This document shows, in pieces, positions 1-10,602 of a stretch of DNA of 64,000 bases. The DNA is from Sipunculus nudus (taxonomy: Eukaryota; Annelida; Sipuncula; Golfingiida; Sipunculidae): the NCBI GenBank assembly GCA_026874595.1, contig CM049313.1:22874008-22938007 (forward strand). Reading direction: 5' to 3'. A program made the translations under genes and the position numbers. The notes under the pieces were generated by a model. That model saw only the letters and a program-made list of their open reading frames with translations, searched no databases and was not told the origin of the DNA. How positions within the stretch are numbered: the first letter of the stretch is position 1; each line of letters begins with the position of its first letter.

Positions 1-190
1 CTGGAACCAGGATATGTATCCTTGTGAATTTTCTGGTACCTGAGTAAACGAGTATATTGATGTGATTATATTACCCACATGTTTTCTGAAACACGTCCGC
101 GTTAGTCTATGCAAGTCTAGCCGCAGTTTCTTCAACATCGAGTGTGTTCGACAGTGTCTGATTGATCACAGTATATGCTACTCCATTTTC
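1..190 (+). repeat. Diverged copy of the receptor gene's 5' flank
   Basis: This stretch matches, with substitutions and small indels, the segment at about 2866-3050 just upstream of the TIR receptor gene. Shared landmarks in the same order are a GATATGT..CC.TGTGAA start, GTACCTGAGT.AACGAGTA, ATTGATGT.ATTAT, CACATGTTTTCTGAA, ACACGTCCGCGT and ACTGTGTCTGATT-like sequence. No receptor coding sequence follows this copy, so either only the flank was duplicated or the gene part was lost. The left part may continue outside the window. Confidence 0.75.
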
Positions 191-1646
191 AGACTTAACA
201 TACAAAGGGCTAAGATAGTTTGTTTAATTTATAGATGCAAGATCGATGTAATTCAAAAGGTCGGTCGTCGGTCGTTATGAGCAACGTACAAATTCAATTC
301 GTAATGGCAAAGTAGTTACATGAAAAGCTCTCGGAGTATACAAAGGAGTTTTATTTGGATATATCACGTTCCTTGAATTTTAAACATTTCCTTGTTCAGC
401 TAACAAAGAGATGCAGAGCACAAAACATTCAGTTTGAAACCTTTAATTTTTATTTTGCAATGATTAAATTGTATAATGAGTAATGTCCGGTTAAAAGCCT
501 TTTATTGGTAAGAATGAATGTAATAGTTTAGTACACGAATCACCCACAAGGGAGCAGCTCCTGCATGAGATGAAGACGGTGCACACATTCCGTGTTCGGC
601 AAAAGTGCGTGTCTAATGGATGCAAGGGAGGGTTTCGGAAATCAGTTGCAGAAAACATGAATTCCAAATTGCAGTTTTATAGCCTAAACTAAATGTAAAT
701 GGACCATGGTCCTCAGAGGGCCCAGGAGTTAAATAGGGTGAATTTGGATGGTAAATGGAAATTGTAAGAAAGGCTGTTAGTGTTGTTCAGATGTGAAGAA
801 CGAGCAGGAAAGGTCTCTACAAATTACCTGTTTTTTGGAATGGAGGGGTAGGAGTGATACAGGATTTATGAAACAATTCCATTGGTCTAGAGCCCTCCTA
901 GGTGCTAATCATCCCAGTGAAACTGAGAAAGCTCAAGCATGTTCTTGTTCAGATATCGCTCGCGAAAGAAATTACCGATTGCTCTGTGGCGGCCAAATTG
1001 GATTTTTGACATTTCTTTAATTCGACAGGTCTTTTGCCCTCATAGGTACCATTAATTCCTGTGAATTTGAGAAAATCAAGATAGCGTCACGGATGGACGG
1101 AGGGAAGGACGGACGGTCGGACTGACACAAATAAATGTACCACACAAAGGAAGGGTATTACCTCGTTCAAAGCTAGCACACTACTCCACGTCACAAATTT
1201 CTTTACACATAACTCCACTTAAGGCATTAATATAAACCAATCCCCATGAAAGTAGTTAAGGAGAACCCCTATAATTATAAACCAATAATGTATAACTCGA
1301 TTACACACCTCGCCATTTGATTATTTAACCCCTCACAAAAGTGTTATTGTGCTTCATGCTTACACTTTGTGCGGGGGTTTCCTTACGCCTGGGAGTATAT
1401 CTTTAATATATTACTTTCCACCAGATAGCGCTTTATCACGGCCTCGATAAAAGACACGTTTGTAAAGCTCAGGCAATGAGGTTTGTGTAAAATAATACAC
1501 AATGTGTATAAATATATCAATAAATCATTCTGTCTATCAGTGTGCTGCTCTATTTCTGTCTTATTTTATATGTTTATTAATCAATTAATTAATCTGTTAG
1601 TGATCCAGCTGCCCTTTTCTGTTTATCTTTTGTCTATTTACAAGTT
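191..1646. other. Non-coding stretch, no gene seen
   Basis: Only short open frames without recognisable domains are present. Near 1092-1125 there is a GGACGGA-rich simple stretch of the kind that ends several dispersed repeats elsewhere in this window (about 53515 and 56990). Confidence 0.5.
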
Positions 1647-1647
1647 T

Positions 1648-1703
<56 letters not shown>
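1647..1703. repeat. (TA)n microsatellite
   Basis: Near-pure TA dinucleotide run with one A interruption. It makes a spurious Tyr/Ile open frame. Confidence 0.95.
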
Positions 1704-1707
<4 letters not shown>

Positions 1708-2865
1708 ATATACCTGTGCGTCTATAAAAGTCCAATTCCGAATCAAATTCATCTATAGTTATCTAAATAATATTGAATGTTAATTTGAGATTATCATTTG
1801 TAATTTGGTTACATTTAGCTCATGCTACAGAGCTAAATCTTGGCCTTTTTTGTAATATTTATTTATATATGTTTTTATAGTATGCAACAGAGCTTTTCTA
1901 TCTACGAACTAGAGATGAAGTCAGACTCGAGTCGTCCATTTCTGATCCTGTGAAATATTTCATGCCAATAAAAGATCCTTATTGACATAGATGACTACAG
2001 ACCTCCCTATGTCTAAACCTTAACCTGAGAGTTAAAAAAAAGTGATTATGAATCAAGTCATAATATTCATCCCCGCCCCAGCCCCCCCCCCCCCCACCCC
2101 CCAGGAATTGCACGTTGATAGGATTCGTGAGTTCATTTTTATATCCATCTTTGAGTATTTTTTTATTGACTGACCTACTTAGCTCACCCCGAGGTACAAA
2201 AAAATTGATTTCAAGTTTTTCTTTCCTTTTTCTTCCATTATTTCTGTTTGCGCTAGACCCCGACTTGGCTGATTTTATCTTGACACAATATTGGTACTAC
2301 AGATCACATAATTTTAACTGATTTTTAATTTTCACTTTGACCTTATTCCGAAGGCCGTACACTCCTCCATAGCGGATTACCCATTATCGCTGGTGTCGTA
2401 AAACCGTTTCCTTACTAATATACAAAACCGGAAAAAAATTGGACATACGCCACCTGCAATGGTGGCTGTACCTTGAAACTTCACATCATTTTTCTAGCCC
2501 ATCTGAAGATTCTGTTATTTAATGTTTATTCTCCTTTTCTGGGAGCTGTCACAGTATTGGACTTCTGGTCATACAGCCTCGATATGGTAAACAAACATGT
2601 GGACTCTGTTTACTCACACACAGAACCACGACAACGAATAAAACAGGTGCATTCGAATTAGTAACTCCGTGTGCCGGGATAGTTTTCCGGGAAAAGTTGT
2701 ACAAAGCGGCTAAGCCAACATATACTGATAGTGGAATACAAATGTTCACGTACCTTTAAAGGTGCATATCTGAACCCAACCTTACTGAATTTCTACAGAA
2801 CTAATTACGTGGGAAACTGGAAATGCGTCTCTATATGCTCTCTGGACAATACAGAAATTCTCTCT
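1704..2865. other. Non-coding stretch with poly-C tract
   Basis: No gene recognised. An almost uninterrupted C tract lies at about 2084-2102. The remainder is ordinary AT-rich sequence. Confidence 0.5.
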
Positions 2866-3050
2866 TAACCAAGATATGTTTCCCTGTGAACTTTCTGGCT
2901 TTTTTTTCTAGTACCTGAGTGAACGAGTACATTGATGTAATTATGAAGCCTACATGTTTTCTGAAGTACGACACGTCCGCGTGAGTCAATGTAGGGGTAC
3001 TGCAGATTCTGAAACCCCGGTTGTGTTCTACTGTGTCTGATTTTGAAACC
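2866..3050 (+). repeat. Second copy of duplicated flank, upstream of the receptor gene
   Basis: Partner of the copy at 1-190. It lies about 160 bases before the receptor ATG, so it may contain promoter or 5' UTR sequence. Inside it a pyrimidine run followed by CTAG at about 2901-2912, absent from the other copy, resembles a splice acceptor and could mark an untranslated first-exon boundary. That last point is inference. Confidence 0.75.
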
Positions 3051-3213
3051 TCTTACGCAGTTGATATGAATGTGGATTGGATGTTTATCAGCTGTCAACT
3101 GTCATTAACTGCCCTATAGACACGTCATCTGTTAAAGATAGCTGTATACGTGATTCGGGGCTCTTCCTCTGAAATCATTTGGAGAACCACTGGATGCTAT
3201 ATCTACATACATT

Positions 3214-4902
3214 ATGACCAGGAAGAGGTATTCAAACACATTTAAAGTTATTGCCGTGTTGTTCATTCTTCTGGATATATATACGGTGAACGCTTCAGGT
3301 AAAGATAATGTTAAGGAATCAGGTTTCCTTCTTTGGGAGTCTAAAGGAACACTTAATACAAACTCAAGCTCTGCTCTGAATGACAGCTGGCAATCCCCTC
3401 TATTTACAGAGGTAGACATATACATATATGTGACATTTGGAGCACATCTCTGCAACGACTGCATATCTGATCTTTCTCCTCAGTGTTGCCCGGTTTTAGA
3501 GCTCTATTGGGTGGAAGCTTTCGAAATAAATAGGAGCGCCTCATGCGAAGATTTGTTCAGGATTCGATCCAATTTCCCAGGGGGTGAAAACTGGAGTAAC
3601 CGTTTGGATCCAAGTGTAGCAAATACAGGCTGCATTGAAAAATCATCATTTGTGAAATGCAAGAAACGCATATCCATAGGCGCAGGCGCCCCATCTAGAC
3701 TCGCATGGGCTTTTACGTCATGCAGAAGTCGGGAAGGACTTAAATTGAACTATTCTATCGGGTTCTATCACATAAAAAAAGGAAAAAGATGTGAAAACGT
3801 GATACCGCAGCTGGCTGAAATATGTGGCAATTCGAACATAAACCAGATCATGTTGCCTGGTGCGTTAGGCTTTGTAAGTAAAGATGCATTCCTTGAATCA
3901 GTAGGCAGTTTTAAATATGTATTGAAAGGAGTTTTGGAGCAATGTCACCCCGACGCTCTCCACACAGCATGTTTAGCTTTGTTTCCTGGATGTGTGAATG
4001 GATCTAGCTTCTTCCCGTGTCGTGAACAATGTGAGAATATGAAGACATTGTGCACGGCATCTCTGCCATTTAATGACCTCCGGGTGCACTGTCAGATATT
4101 TGCTCCCAAAGATAGTGGTGCTTTGTGTTATTATAATGCTGATGAATGTCCAAATCTTAAACCACCTAATCACGGGATGGTAAATATCACAGCAGTAGAA
4201 CAAAGAAAAATGGCGGTCTACTCGTGTGACACAGGATATTCACTAACATCTGAGTCCACACGTGAATGCGTCCCACCTGGAATTTGGAACGGAACCACAC
4301 CTTTTTGTACCTGGGACAATATATTAATAATATCTGTGTTAGTACCTGTGTGTATACTGGTGGTCCTCTCATGCGTGACGGGTATTACCGTGTTATGGAA
4401 GCGTGGATGTTTCAAGCGAAACTTAAAAAGCATGCACACAGCTCCGTTTATAAATAACCAATACAAGTATGATGTGTTCATCAGTTACAGTTCATGGGAT
4501 GAGGAATTTGTTGAAGTTGAGTTTTTAGGGAAACTGGAAGCGTTGCAAGATCCGCCATTGCGAGTATGTCTTCACGGGAGGGACTTTATCCCGGGAGAGT
4601 ATATCATAAACAACATCATAAAAGCTATTGACGGGAGTGCATCATGTTTCATCATGCTGTCACGTCATTACATACAGAGCCCGTGGTGCACAGAGGAGTT
4701 CAGTATAGCTTACAGTCGCATGATCAATGACAAACTCCCAAAATACTCCTTACAAATAATAATGCTGGATGATGTACCGTTACAGGATATGCCTGTCCAG
4801 TTTAAAGGATTCTGTCAGTCTGTGACATATATTAAACGGACTGATCCAGGTTTCTGGGAAAAAGTGGTCGATGCCGCGAGACTAGTTTGTGGTAACAGAT
4901 AA
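3214..4902 (+). CDS. Single-pass receptor: Frizzled-type CRD, Sushi and TIR domain
   Basis: Uninterrupted 562-residue frame with A at -3 of the ATG. Residues 1-27 form a signal peptide. Residues 55-185 are an unrecognised Cys-containing region. Residues 193-305 are a Frizzled-type CRD with exactly ten cysteines (193, 204, 244, 253, 260, 269, 273, 280, 293, 305), including the FPCREQC signature. Residues 312-365 are one Sushi/CCP module (Cys 312, 338, 352, 365; Trp358). Residues 370-395 span the membrane. Residues 418-551 are a TIR domain: box 1 YDVFISYSSWDE (419-430), box 2 with R456-D457-x-x-P460-G461, W491-C492 with E494/E495, and box 3 F547-W548-E549. About eight N-glycosylation sequons lie outside. 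By family knowledge, TIR domains recruit TIR adaptors such as MyD88, and CRDs bind Wnt or lipid ligands. A cell-surface innate or developmental signalling receptor is inferred; the ligand is unknown. It has no leucine-rich repeats, unlike Toll receptors, and no seven-helix region, unlike Frizzled. No intron interrupts the coding part. Confidence 0.93.
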   Translation: MTRKRYSNTFKVIAVLFILLDIYTVNASGKDNVKESGFLLWESKGTLNTNSSSALNDSWQSPLFTEVDIYIYVTFGAHLCNDCISDLSPQCCPVLELYWVEAFEINRSASCEDLFRIRSNFPGGENWSNRLDPSVANTGCIEKSSFVKCKKRISIGAGAPSRLAWAFTSCRSREGLKLNYSIGFYHIKKGKRCENVIPQLAEICGNSNINQIMLPGALGFVSKDAFLESVGSFKYVLKGVLEQCHPDALHTACLALFPGCVNGSSFFPCREQCENMKTLCTASLPFNDLRVHCQIFAPKDSGALCYYNADECPNLKPPNHGMVNITAVEQRKMAVYSCDTGYSLTSESTRECVPPGIWNGTTPFCTWDNILIISVLVPVCILVVLSCVTGITVLWKRGCFKRNLKSMHTAPFINNQYKYDVFISYSSWDEEFVEVEFLGKLEALQDPPLRVCLHGRDFIPGEYIINNIIKAIDGSASCFIMLSRHYIQSPWCTEEFSIAYSRMINDKLPKYSLQIIMLDDVPLQDMPVQFKGFCQSVTYIKRTDPGFWEKVVDAARLVCGNR

Positions 4903-7033
4903 GTAGTTCATTAGACTCATTTATTTAAATCAGCCTTAGTTCTTTGGTACAATTGATGCTTCTCATGTCAACTGACTTTTTTGTTTATCCTGATTAATTC
5001 TTGTTAAGGTGTTTCGATCAGCTGATAGTCGCAAGGTCAACGTGGTCACAATGGTTGGGAACATCAGGCTTTCAAGAGTAGAGTACCCAATTCAATAGCT
5101 TCTCCGGGAAATAATTTATCATTTTCAAAAACATTTTGTACATAAAATATGGTCGGTCAAAACTTCAATTGCAAAGGCACATATGAGTTTAGTCCCTGTT
5201 GAACTTGGTCCTTTAACTACTAGAGAAGAGTGAAGAAAGAAAAGTCTTTGTTCCCATTGTCCTATTCCTACTGTTATGCCACGTACGGATGGAGGCACAT
5301 AGAGGTTGTGATTTTAGTCCAACATTAACATTTGGAGTTGATGAGTCTATTATACATTGATAGTTGGCTTGCACTTTTTATTGATGCACTTTCTTAGCTA
5401 CGACGAGTGCAAAACCATCGTTTAAAGTGTTTTTCTGTCCACCTGTGTTTGCCCTATCTATATTTCAAATATGGTTGATTTTCAGGTCTGATCTGTGGGC
5501 ATAATTAAAGCCATAGGTCACAGATATTTATCACTGACCTTTTCCCCAAGGGCATACACTCCGTGGTCAATTCCTCATTATCGCTCAGTTTCGGGCGTCG
5601 AGGGAAGACTTTCAGTAACTGCTTGGCGACTGCTAACATTAAGTTTTATTTCCAAAGTGTCGAGATATTTTTTTCATCCTTGTCATCCTGCGATCTTATC
5701 AACAACCTTTCCGGACTATGTAATTTTTTGTATTCTTATAATCCTTTGATGTTTCTTAACATGAACGTAACACAGTAACTAATGAAAGTAACTTTAGGCC
5801 AGACTGTCTTATAAGGGAGAATATTTTCACTTGTTCCACACAGCTGACCTGGACATTGTTTAAAGTTATACTTTTTTGTACTTAAATGGGACTCAATCTG
5901 CATATGCTGCAAATCTATTTTAGTCATGTTATATTGTGTTATCTGATTCTCGATTCTCTATCAAATTATTATGATGTATCTCAGTAAGTACAGTGCCTAA
6001 GAGCTATTGTATTTAAATTAAATGAATTTGGCACTTTAATATACTTAATTGAATATATATGTATAACTTTACATAAATATATATAAATGAATATATATAT
6101 ATATTATATATGATATATATTATATATTATATATAATATATATATATATATAAATATACATAAATGAATATATATATAATATTTATTATACATATTATAT
6201 ATATACATACATAATATATATAATATTTATAATATACCTATATTTATAAGACTAAGTTTTGTGAGAATGATGATATTGAAGATGAGGCCTACGTTCTTTT
6301 CAAATGTACAAATATAATTAAAATTTTTATTTTATAAACATATATATATAAATAATTATATAAATATATATAGCCTGGTTAATGAAAGCAATTTATCAAT
6401 TATGATTTACGAAGTTTAATAAAATTATTATTGTTTATGGAGCTTCTCATTCATACTTTGTGAGTGTACGACCTATGTCTTGAGGAAGCACATCGGGCTC
6501 GTTTCTTCAATACTTTTGTACAAAAAATTCTGAACATTTCCAGACCTAATGTAATTATACCACTGTAGGGACATTTGGCAAATCAATACGATAGTTGTGA
6601 ATGTGGCCATTGTTTGTGCCCCGCCATTCAATCACATTATCACACCAGCTCTCTTCAAGCCTATACGGGTCAGGCAGAGCTACAGCTCCATTGGATAAAT
6701 TGCCATCTCATGATATCTTATCTAAATTATCCATTATATATATTATACCCGAAGCCATACTTGGGCATTTGCCTACCAGCCAGTGCGCATGCTTTGGGAT
6801 GGGAGCATGAAAAAAATAACAGTTGCGAATCCATGATTAGGAAAAGCGGGGCCCAAGCCAGTAAGATTAATGCCAAAGCCTAAAAGGGTCCCTAGGTCTG
6901 GAAAAGGGGGAGGAGGGGTCCAGGCCACAAAAATTGGTCTGAAACCCTGAGAAAAAGGTTGCGGCGGCTAAAACAAGGGGGGAGGGAGTCTGGATCCCCT
7001 GGATCTTCCCTTCGGATCACCTTCTGATATTAA
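4903..7033. other. Gene-poor flank of the receptor
   Basis: No gene recognised. A strongly AT-rich, partly palindromic TA/ATAT block occupies about 6040-6380. A G-rich purine stretch at about 6897-6920 and 6976-6990 could form a G-quadruplex. The stretch ends where the truncated 5' LTR begins. Confidence 0.5.
6040..6250. repeat. Degenerate TA/ATAT block
   Basis: About 200 bases almost entirely of TATA, ATAT and AATATA units with imperfect inverted symmetry. Low complexity and not coding. Confidence 0.85.
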
Positions 7034-7795
7034 ATATGCAGTATCATGTATCGATGTTTCGAGAACCCAGGTGTTTTATTTTATGTTGGTTTCAGTACAG
7101 TCGTAATTCTGTGAAAATTGGTTCTTGCCGGTCTTTATCTAGTCGGTTTCCTGTAATTAATTTGTTTGCTGTAGACTTCAAAGGCAAAGCACCTGGATAC
7201 TGGAATTTCCCAGAATTTAGAGTCTGGAGGCGTGTCAATTTTAGTATACATGCATTGAACGACAGACCACATAATACTTTAAGGCGATAAGCCAAGAGTG
7301 GTCAGGATGTGTAACGTAAGCTTTACTATCGATGTTGGAAACGAGAAAGTAAATGCACCATCTCCTAAGTCTGTGTGCTAAAAGGTGTAGCCTGAGAGTT
7401 TGGCGGTCAAGAGGAGGGTCCGAGGTTGTGAACTGGTCCGCTGAGGGACGATTTCCCGGTGTATTGTATGTCAGAGTCTGCGGGCGACCAACGTAATCTC
7501 ACTAACGGACTTTCGACTTGTGTTTAGAGAAAGACTTGTAAGAGGCAGATGTGTATATGCAAACAGCAAACAGACCAGGACAATTGATACGCTGATCATT
7601 GTGAGTGGTAAGGAATATTGTCGTGTGCGATGGCATGTTCGGGTACAGATTACTGGATATACCCAGGGTGATTATATAGAGACTGGCATTGTATGAGAGA
7701 GATGCTGCAGCGAAGGCTGAGTGTCTATCTGGCGGTGATTTCGAGAAGCGAGTATTTCAGAGTGTCAAGCCTGTGATTTGTTTCACGTCGAGAAT
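7034..7795 (+). repeat. 5' LTR remnant
   Basis: Aligns by eye with 10706-about 11490 of the 3' LTR. Shared landmarks include GCAGTATCATGTATCGATGTT, GAACCCAGGTGTTTTAT, GAACGACAG.CCACATAATACT, CAACGTAATCTCACTAACGGACTT and GATACGCTGA.CATTGTGAGTGGTA. The copies differ by many substitutions and indels, which indicates an old insertion. Confidence 0.88.
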
Positions 7796-8130
7796 CGCTT
7801 GACTCTAGAGGTCTGGTTTTCGTCATTATGTAGCTTATGGCTAGCTTGACATGATAAAACTTAAAGTCGTGCCAAATCTCGCACTATATCCCGTCAAACG
7901 AGAAAAAATGAGATTTTACGGAAATGCTTTTAACACGGCGACTTTTTAAGCTAGACATGTCTAGTTTTCGGCATTTCGTAACATTTTGCTAGCTTGACAT
8001 TATAAAATTGCAAGACTGGCCAAATCCCGTGTCTGTCTGTCTGTCTTTCTAAGGCTGTCGGTTTTATTTCGATTTCCGGCAAGTGCGTGACCTCTGGTCT
8101 TTTGTATAGTCGGTCAGTTTAGCCGTAAAC

Positions 8131-8692
8131 ATGGGTTCCTTGGAGTCCATTTTCGATTGTGGACAAGCATTAGGGGACAACGCGTAGAGTTTGTTAACAA
8201 GCTTCTTGAGGCTTTAGAAGCCAAGTAGCGGGAAGACGCCGAGCGCCGATATGCTTAAATTGAAGTCAGCATTCAGTAAAGAGATTAGTAGTATGGCCGA
8301 ACAGATGAGGAGTGGGGAATCGGTCCGGAAAATCAAGCTCCCTTCGTTTGGCGAGGAACGCGATATGCTAGATGCGTTTCTAGAGTAAACCAAACGCTTA
8401 GCGTTGTCAAAACGTCGAACGCCGGTTGTTTGATGGCTCAGTTAGGCATATTCCTATAGCCACGATTAGTGTAGATTGTCCCTATTTTGTGGGAACTATT
8501 GAAGCGATGGTAGTCGGAGATGCCGTTTGCGACTTAACCCTAGGAAACGTAACAGGAAGGTGGGATCCGAACGATCCGAATCCAACGCGGAAGTCTGATC
8601 GGAATTCAGATATAGTGCATGACAACGCTGAATCACCAGCGGAAGTGACGTCCGCAGTAGGCGAGATTCGCCGACGTGAAATTTACATGTAG
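8131..8692 (+). pseudogene. Gypsy gag start and protease remnant
   Basis: From the ATG at 8131 a frame with stops reads like the N-terminal capsid region (coil-rich, ending near SVRKIKLPSFGEERDM). From 8426 a 88-residue frame resembles the region after the aspartic protease flap (VRHIPIATISVDCPYFVGT, then DLTLGN). The middle of gag and the protease active-site DSG segment are missing, so a deletion lies between the two parts at about 8390-8426. Confidence 0.65.
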
Positions 8693-8829
8693 CCAGTCCA
8701 GTCGCTGATATGAGTCCGGCCGAATTTTTTTAAGGCCCGGGAAGGAGAGCAGTCGTTAGCTCCGTATTGGAACCTGGCCAAATCTGCTGGCGGAAGTGAT
8801 ACACTTTCAAGGTTTTTATGATTTTTTTT

Positions 8830-9515
8830 CAGTCAGGATTTCACGAGATCAACGCGGTGATCCTGATTGATCGATGATAGTGGTTCATCAGTCATTACAG
8901 TGTAAGGAAAATGGGCCACGAAGCGATTTTTGCGGGCCATAAAGGCGTAGATCGAACGCACGAGCGCGTAAAAGCTCAGTTCTACTGGAAGTGGATGTAC
9001 GGCGATAAAGCAGCGTTCTGCAAGCAATGTCCCATATGCCACGTTAGGAAAGATGCCCCTTTTTGTCGAACCTTGGTGTAGGATCGCCATGGATCTGGTC
9101 GGACCTATCCATCCCGCGCCCGACAATGGTCATCGATTGATACTGAACATCATGGACTACACTACGCACTGTCCAGAGGTAATGGCCTTAAAGTTCATAG
9201 ACATCGCGACCGGAGCCGACGCGTAAGTCGATGTCTATTCACGTGTAGGAGTGCCATCGGAAGTACTCACGGACAGCGGGAGTCAGTTAACCTCTGACCT
9301 CATGAGAGAAGTTAGTCGTGTCGTTGTTACGGAGAAGCTACCACTGACACCATATTACCCAGTGTACAACCTGCTTGTGGAACGATTTAAAGATTAAATA
9401 ATGTTGAGGCGTATTTGCATGGAGAAACCATGAGGTAGATCGATATTTCAAGCGTTGTGCTCTTTGCCTATAGAGATGCATCACATGAGATTCCGATGTC
9501 AGAGGAATCTGAGGA
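8830..9515 (+). pseudogene. Gypsy integrase fragment
   Basis: An H-H-C-C zinc-binding segment (GHEAIFAGHKGVDRTHERV, then FCKQCPIC) is followed, after a frameshift near 9060, by the integrase core: IAMDLVGPIHPAP contains the first catalytic Asp and VPSEVLTDSGSQ the second. It runs to the LFAYRDA-like motif near 9465 and then stops abruptly at the RT fragment. The C-terminal integrase part is absent. Confidence 0.82.
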
Positions 9516-10460
9516 CAAAACGGCATTAGTAACGCCTGAAGGACATTAGTAGTTCATAGTATTGTCGTTTGGTTTAGTGACGGCAGGCTTAACGTTTACG
9601 GGCTTGATACAGAAATTGTTCAACAATACGCCAAATGTGGTATGCTATATAGACGACGTGCTAGTACACATGGAAAGGTGGAACGAATACGTAAGAACGC
9701 TATGTGAAATGCTAGCAAGACTTGAGCGAGCCATCCTTGCAGCTAAACAAGGAAAGACCTTCGTAGAATATCGCAGCCTAGAATGTGTCGGCACCAGATA
9801 TTTAGCAACCAACCCTTCTCTGCTTAAGAAAATCCACAGCGCAGAAAGACCAAAAACCAAGAAAGCCTTGCAAACCTTTCTAGGCCTGACCGGTTACTAC
9901 CGGAAATTCGTGCAGAACTATGCCGAAATAACAGTTCCATTATCTGACATTACGAGGCAAGGGCAGCCTAACAAATAGGATTGGAAAGAGATCCATGAGA
10001 ATGCGTACGGCACACTTAAAGCTAAGCTAGATGATCCCCCATACTGAGAGTACCCGATTTCAATAACGTGATTCTACTTGAAATGCGACGCGTCAGATAT
10101 TGGAGTCGGGAGTATAATTCATGAGGAGCGCGATGGGATGATGCATCTGATAGCTTATGCCAGCAGATAGTTACTGGCTTGAGCAAGGGGATGTATATTC
10201 ATTACTCTACCACTCTGCCATCGAGAGAGAATGTTTGGCAATTGTTTGGGCTGTTCAGAATTTGAGATGTACTTGTCATGTAGACCGTTCACTATACAGA
10301 CAGACCACAGGCCACTCAAGTGTATTAGCAAGTCCAAGTGTGTAAACGTTAATGAGATGGGCTTTAGTGTTACAAGAATTCGGGTTTGATATACAGGCTG
10401 TCTCTGGCAAGCTAAAGCATGGACCAGACTTCTTAAGTAGGTTATCAGAGTGTTGAACAG
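9490..10460 (+). pseudogene. Gypsy reverse transcriptase and RNase H remnant
   Basis: Begins in mid-RT (IPMSEES, with two stops near 9546), then an open 138-residue frame at 9562-9978 with the catalytic YIDD motif (NVVCYIDDVLVH) and the FLGLTGYYRKF thumb/connection motif. After a stop at 9976-9978 the RNase H-like tether follows in shifted frames (CDASDIGVG; IERECLAIVWAVQ; QTDH.PL). It ends near GPDFLSR at about 10440. RT palm motifs before IPM are missing. Confidence 0.88.
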
Positions 10461-10590
10461 CATTTGGTATTGTGGATATTTGTTAAGACATACATTGTTA
10501 TAGATATGAGTTGATATATTGTATAATGTTTTCAAATAGCATGTAGTGGATCCATACGATATATCAAGAAAAATATTTTTTTTTTTTTTT

Positions 10591-10602
10591 ATAAGAGGGG
10601 GA
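10591..10602 (+). other. Polypurine tract before the 3' LTR
   Basis: AAGAGGGGGA immediately precedes TGTCACC, the start of the 3' LTR. This is the expected plus-strand primer site of an LTR retroelement. Confidence 0.75.

Noticed and set aside
1483-1758. 91-residue frame rich in Tyr and Ile
   Set aside because: It is a (TA)n microsatellite read-through; the same applies to frames at 21344-21590 and 31689-31904.
4187-4481. Minus-strand and shifted frames within the receptor gene
   Set aside because: Shadows of the 3214-4902 reading frame.
8830-10460. Genuine Gmr1-type gene order
   Set aside because: The integrase-RT junction falls inside both domains, so rearrangement is simpler.
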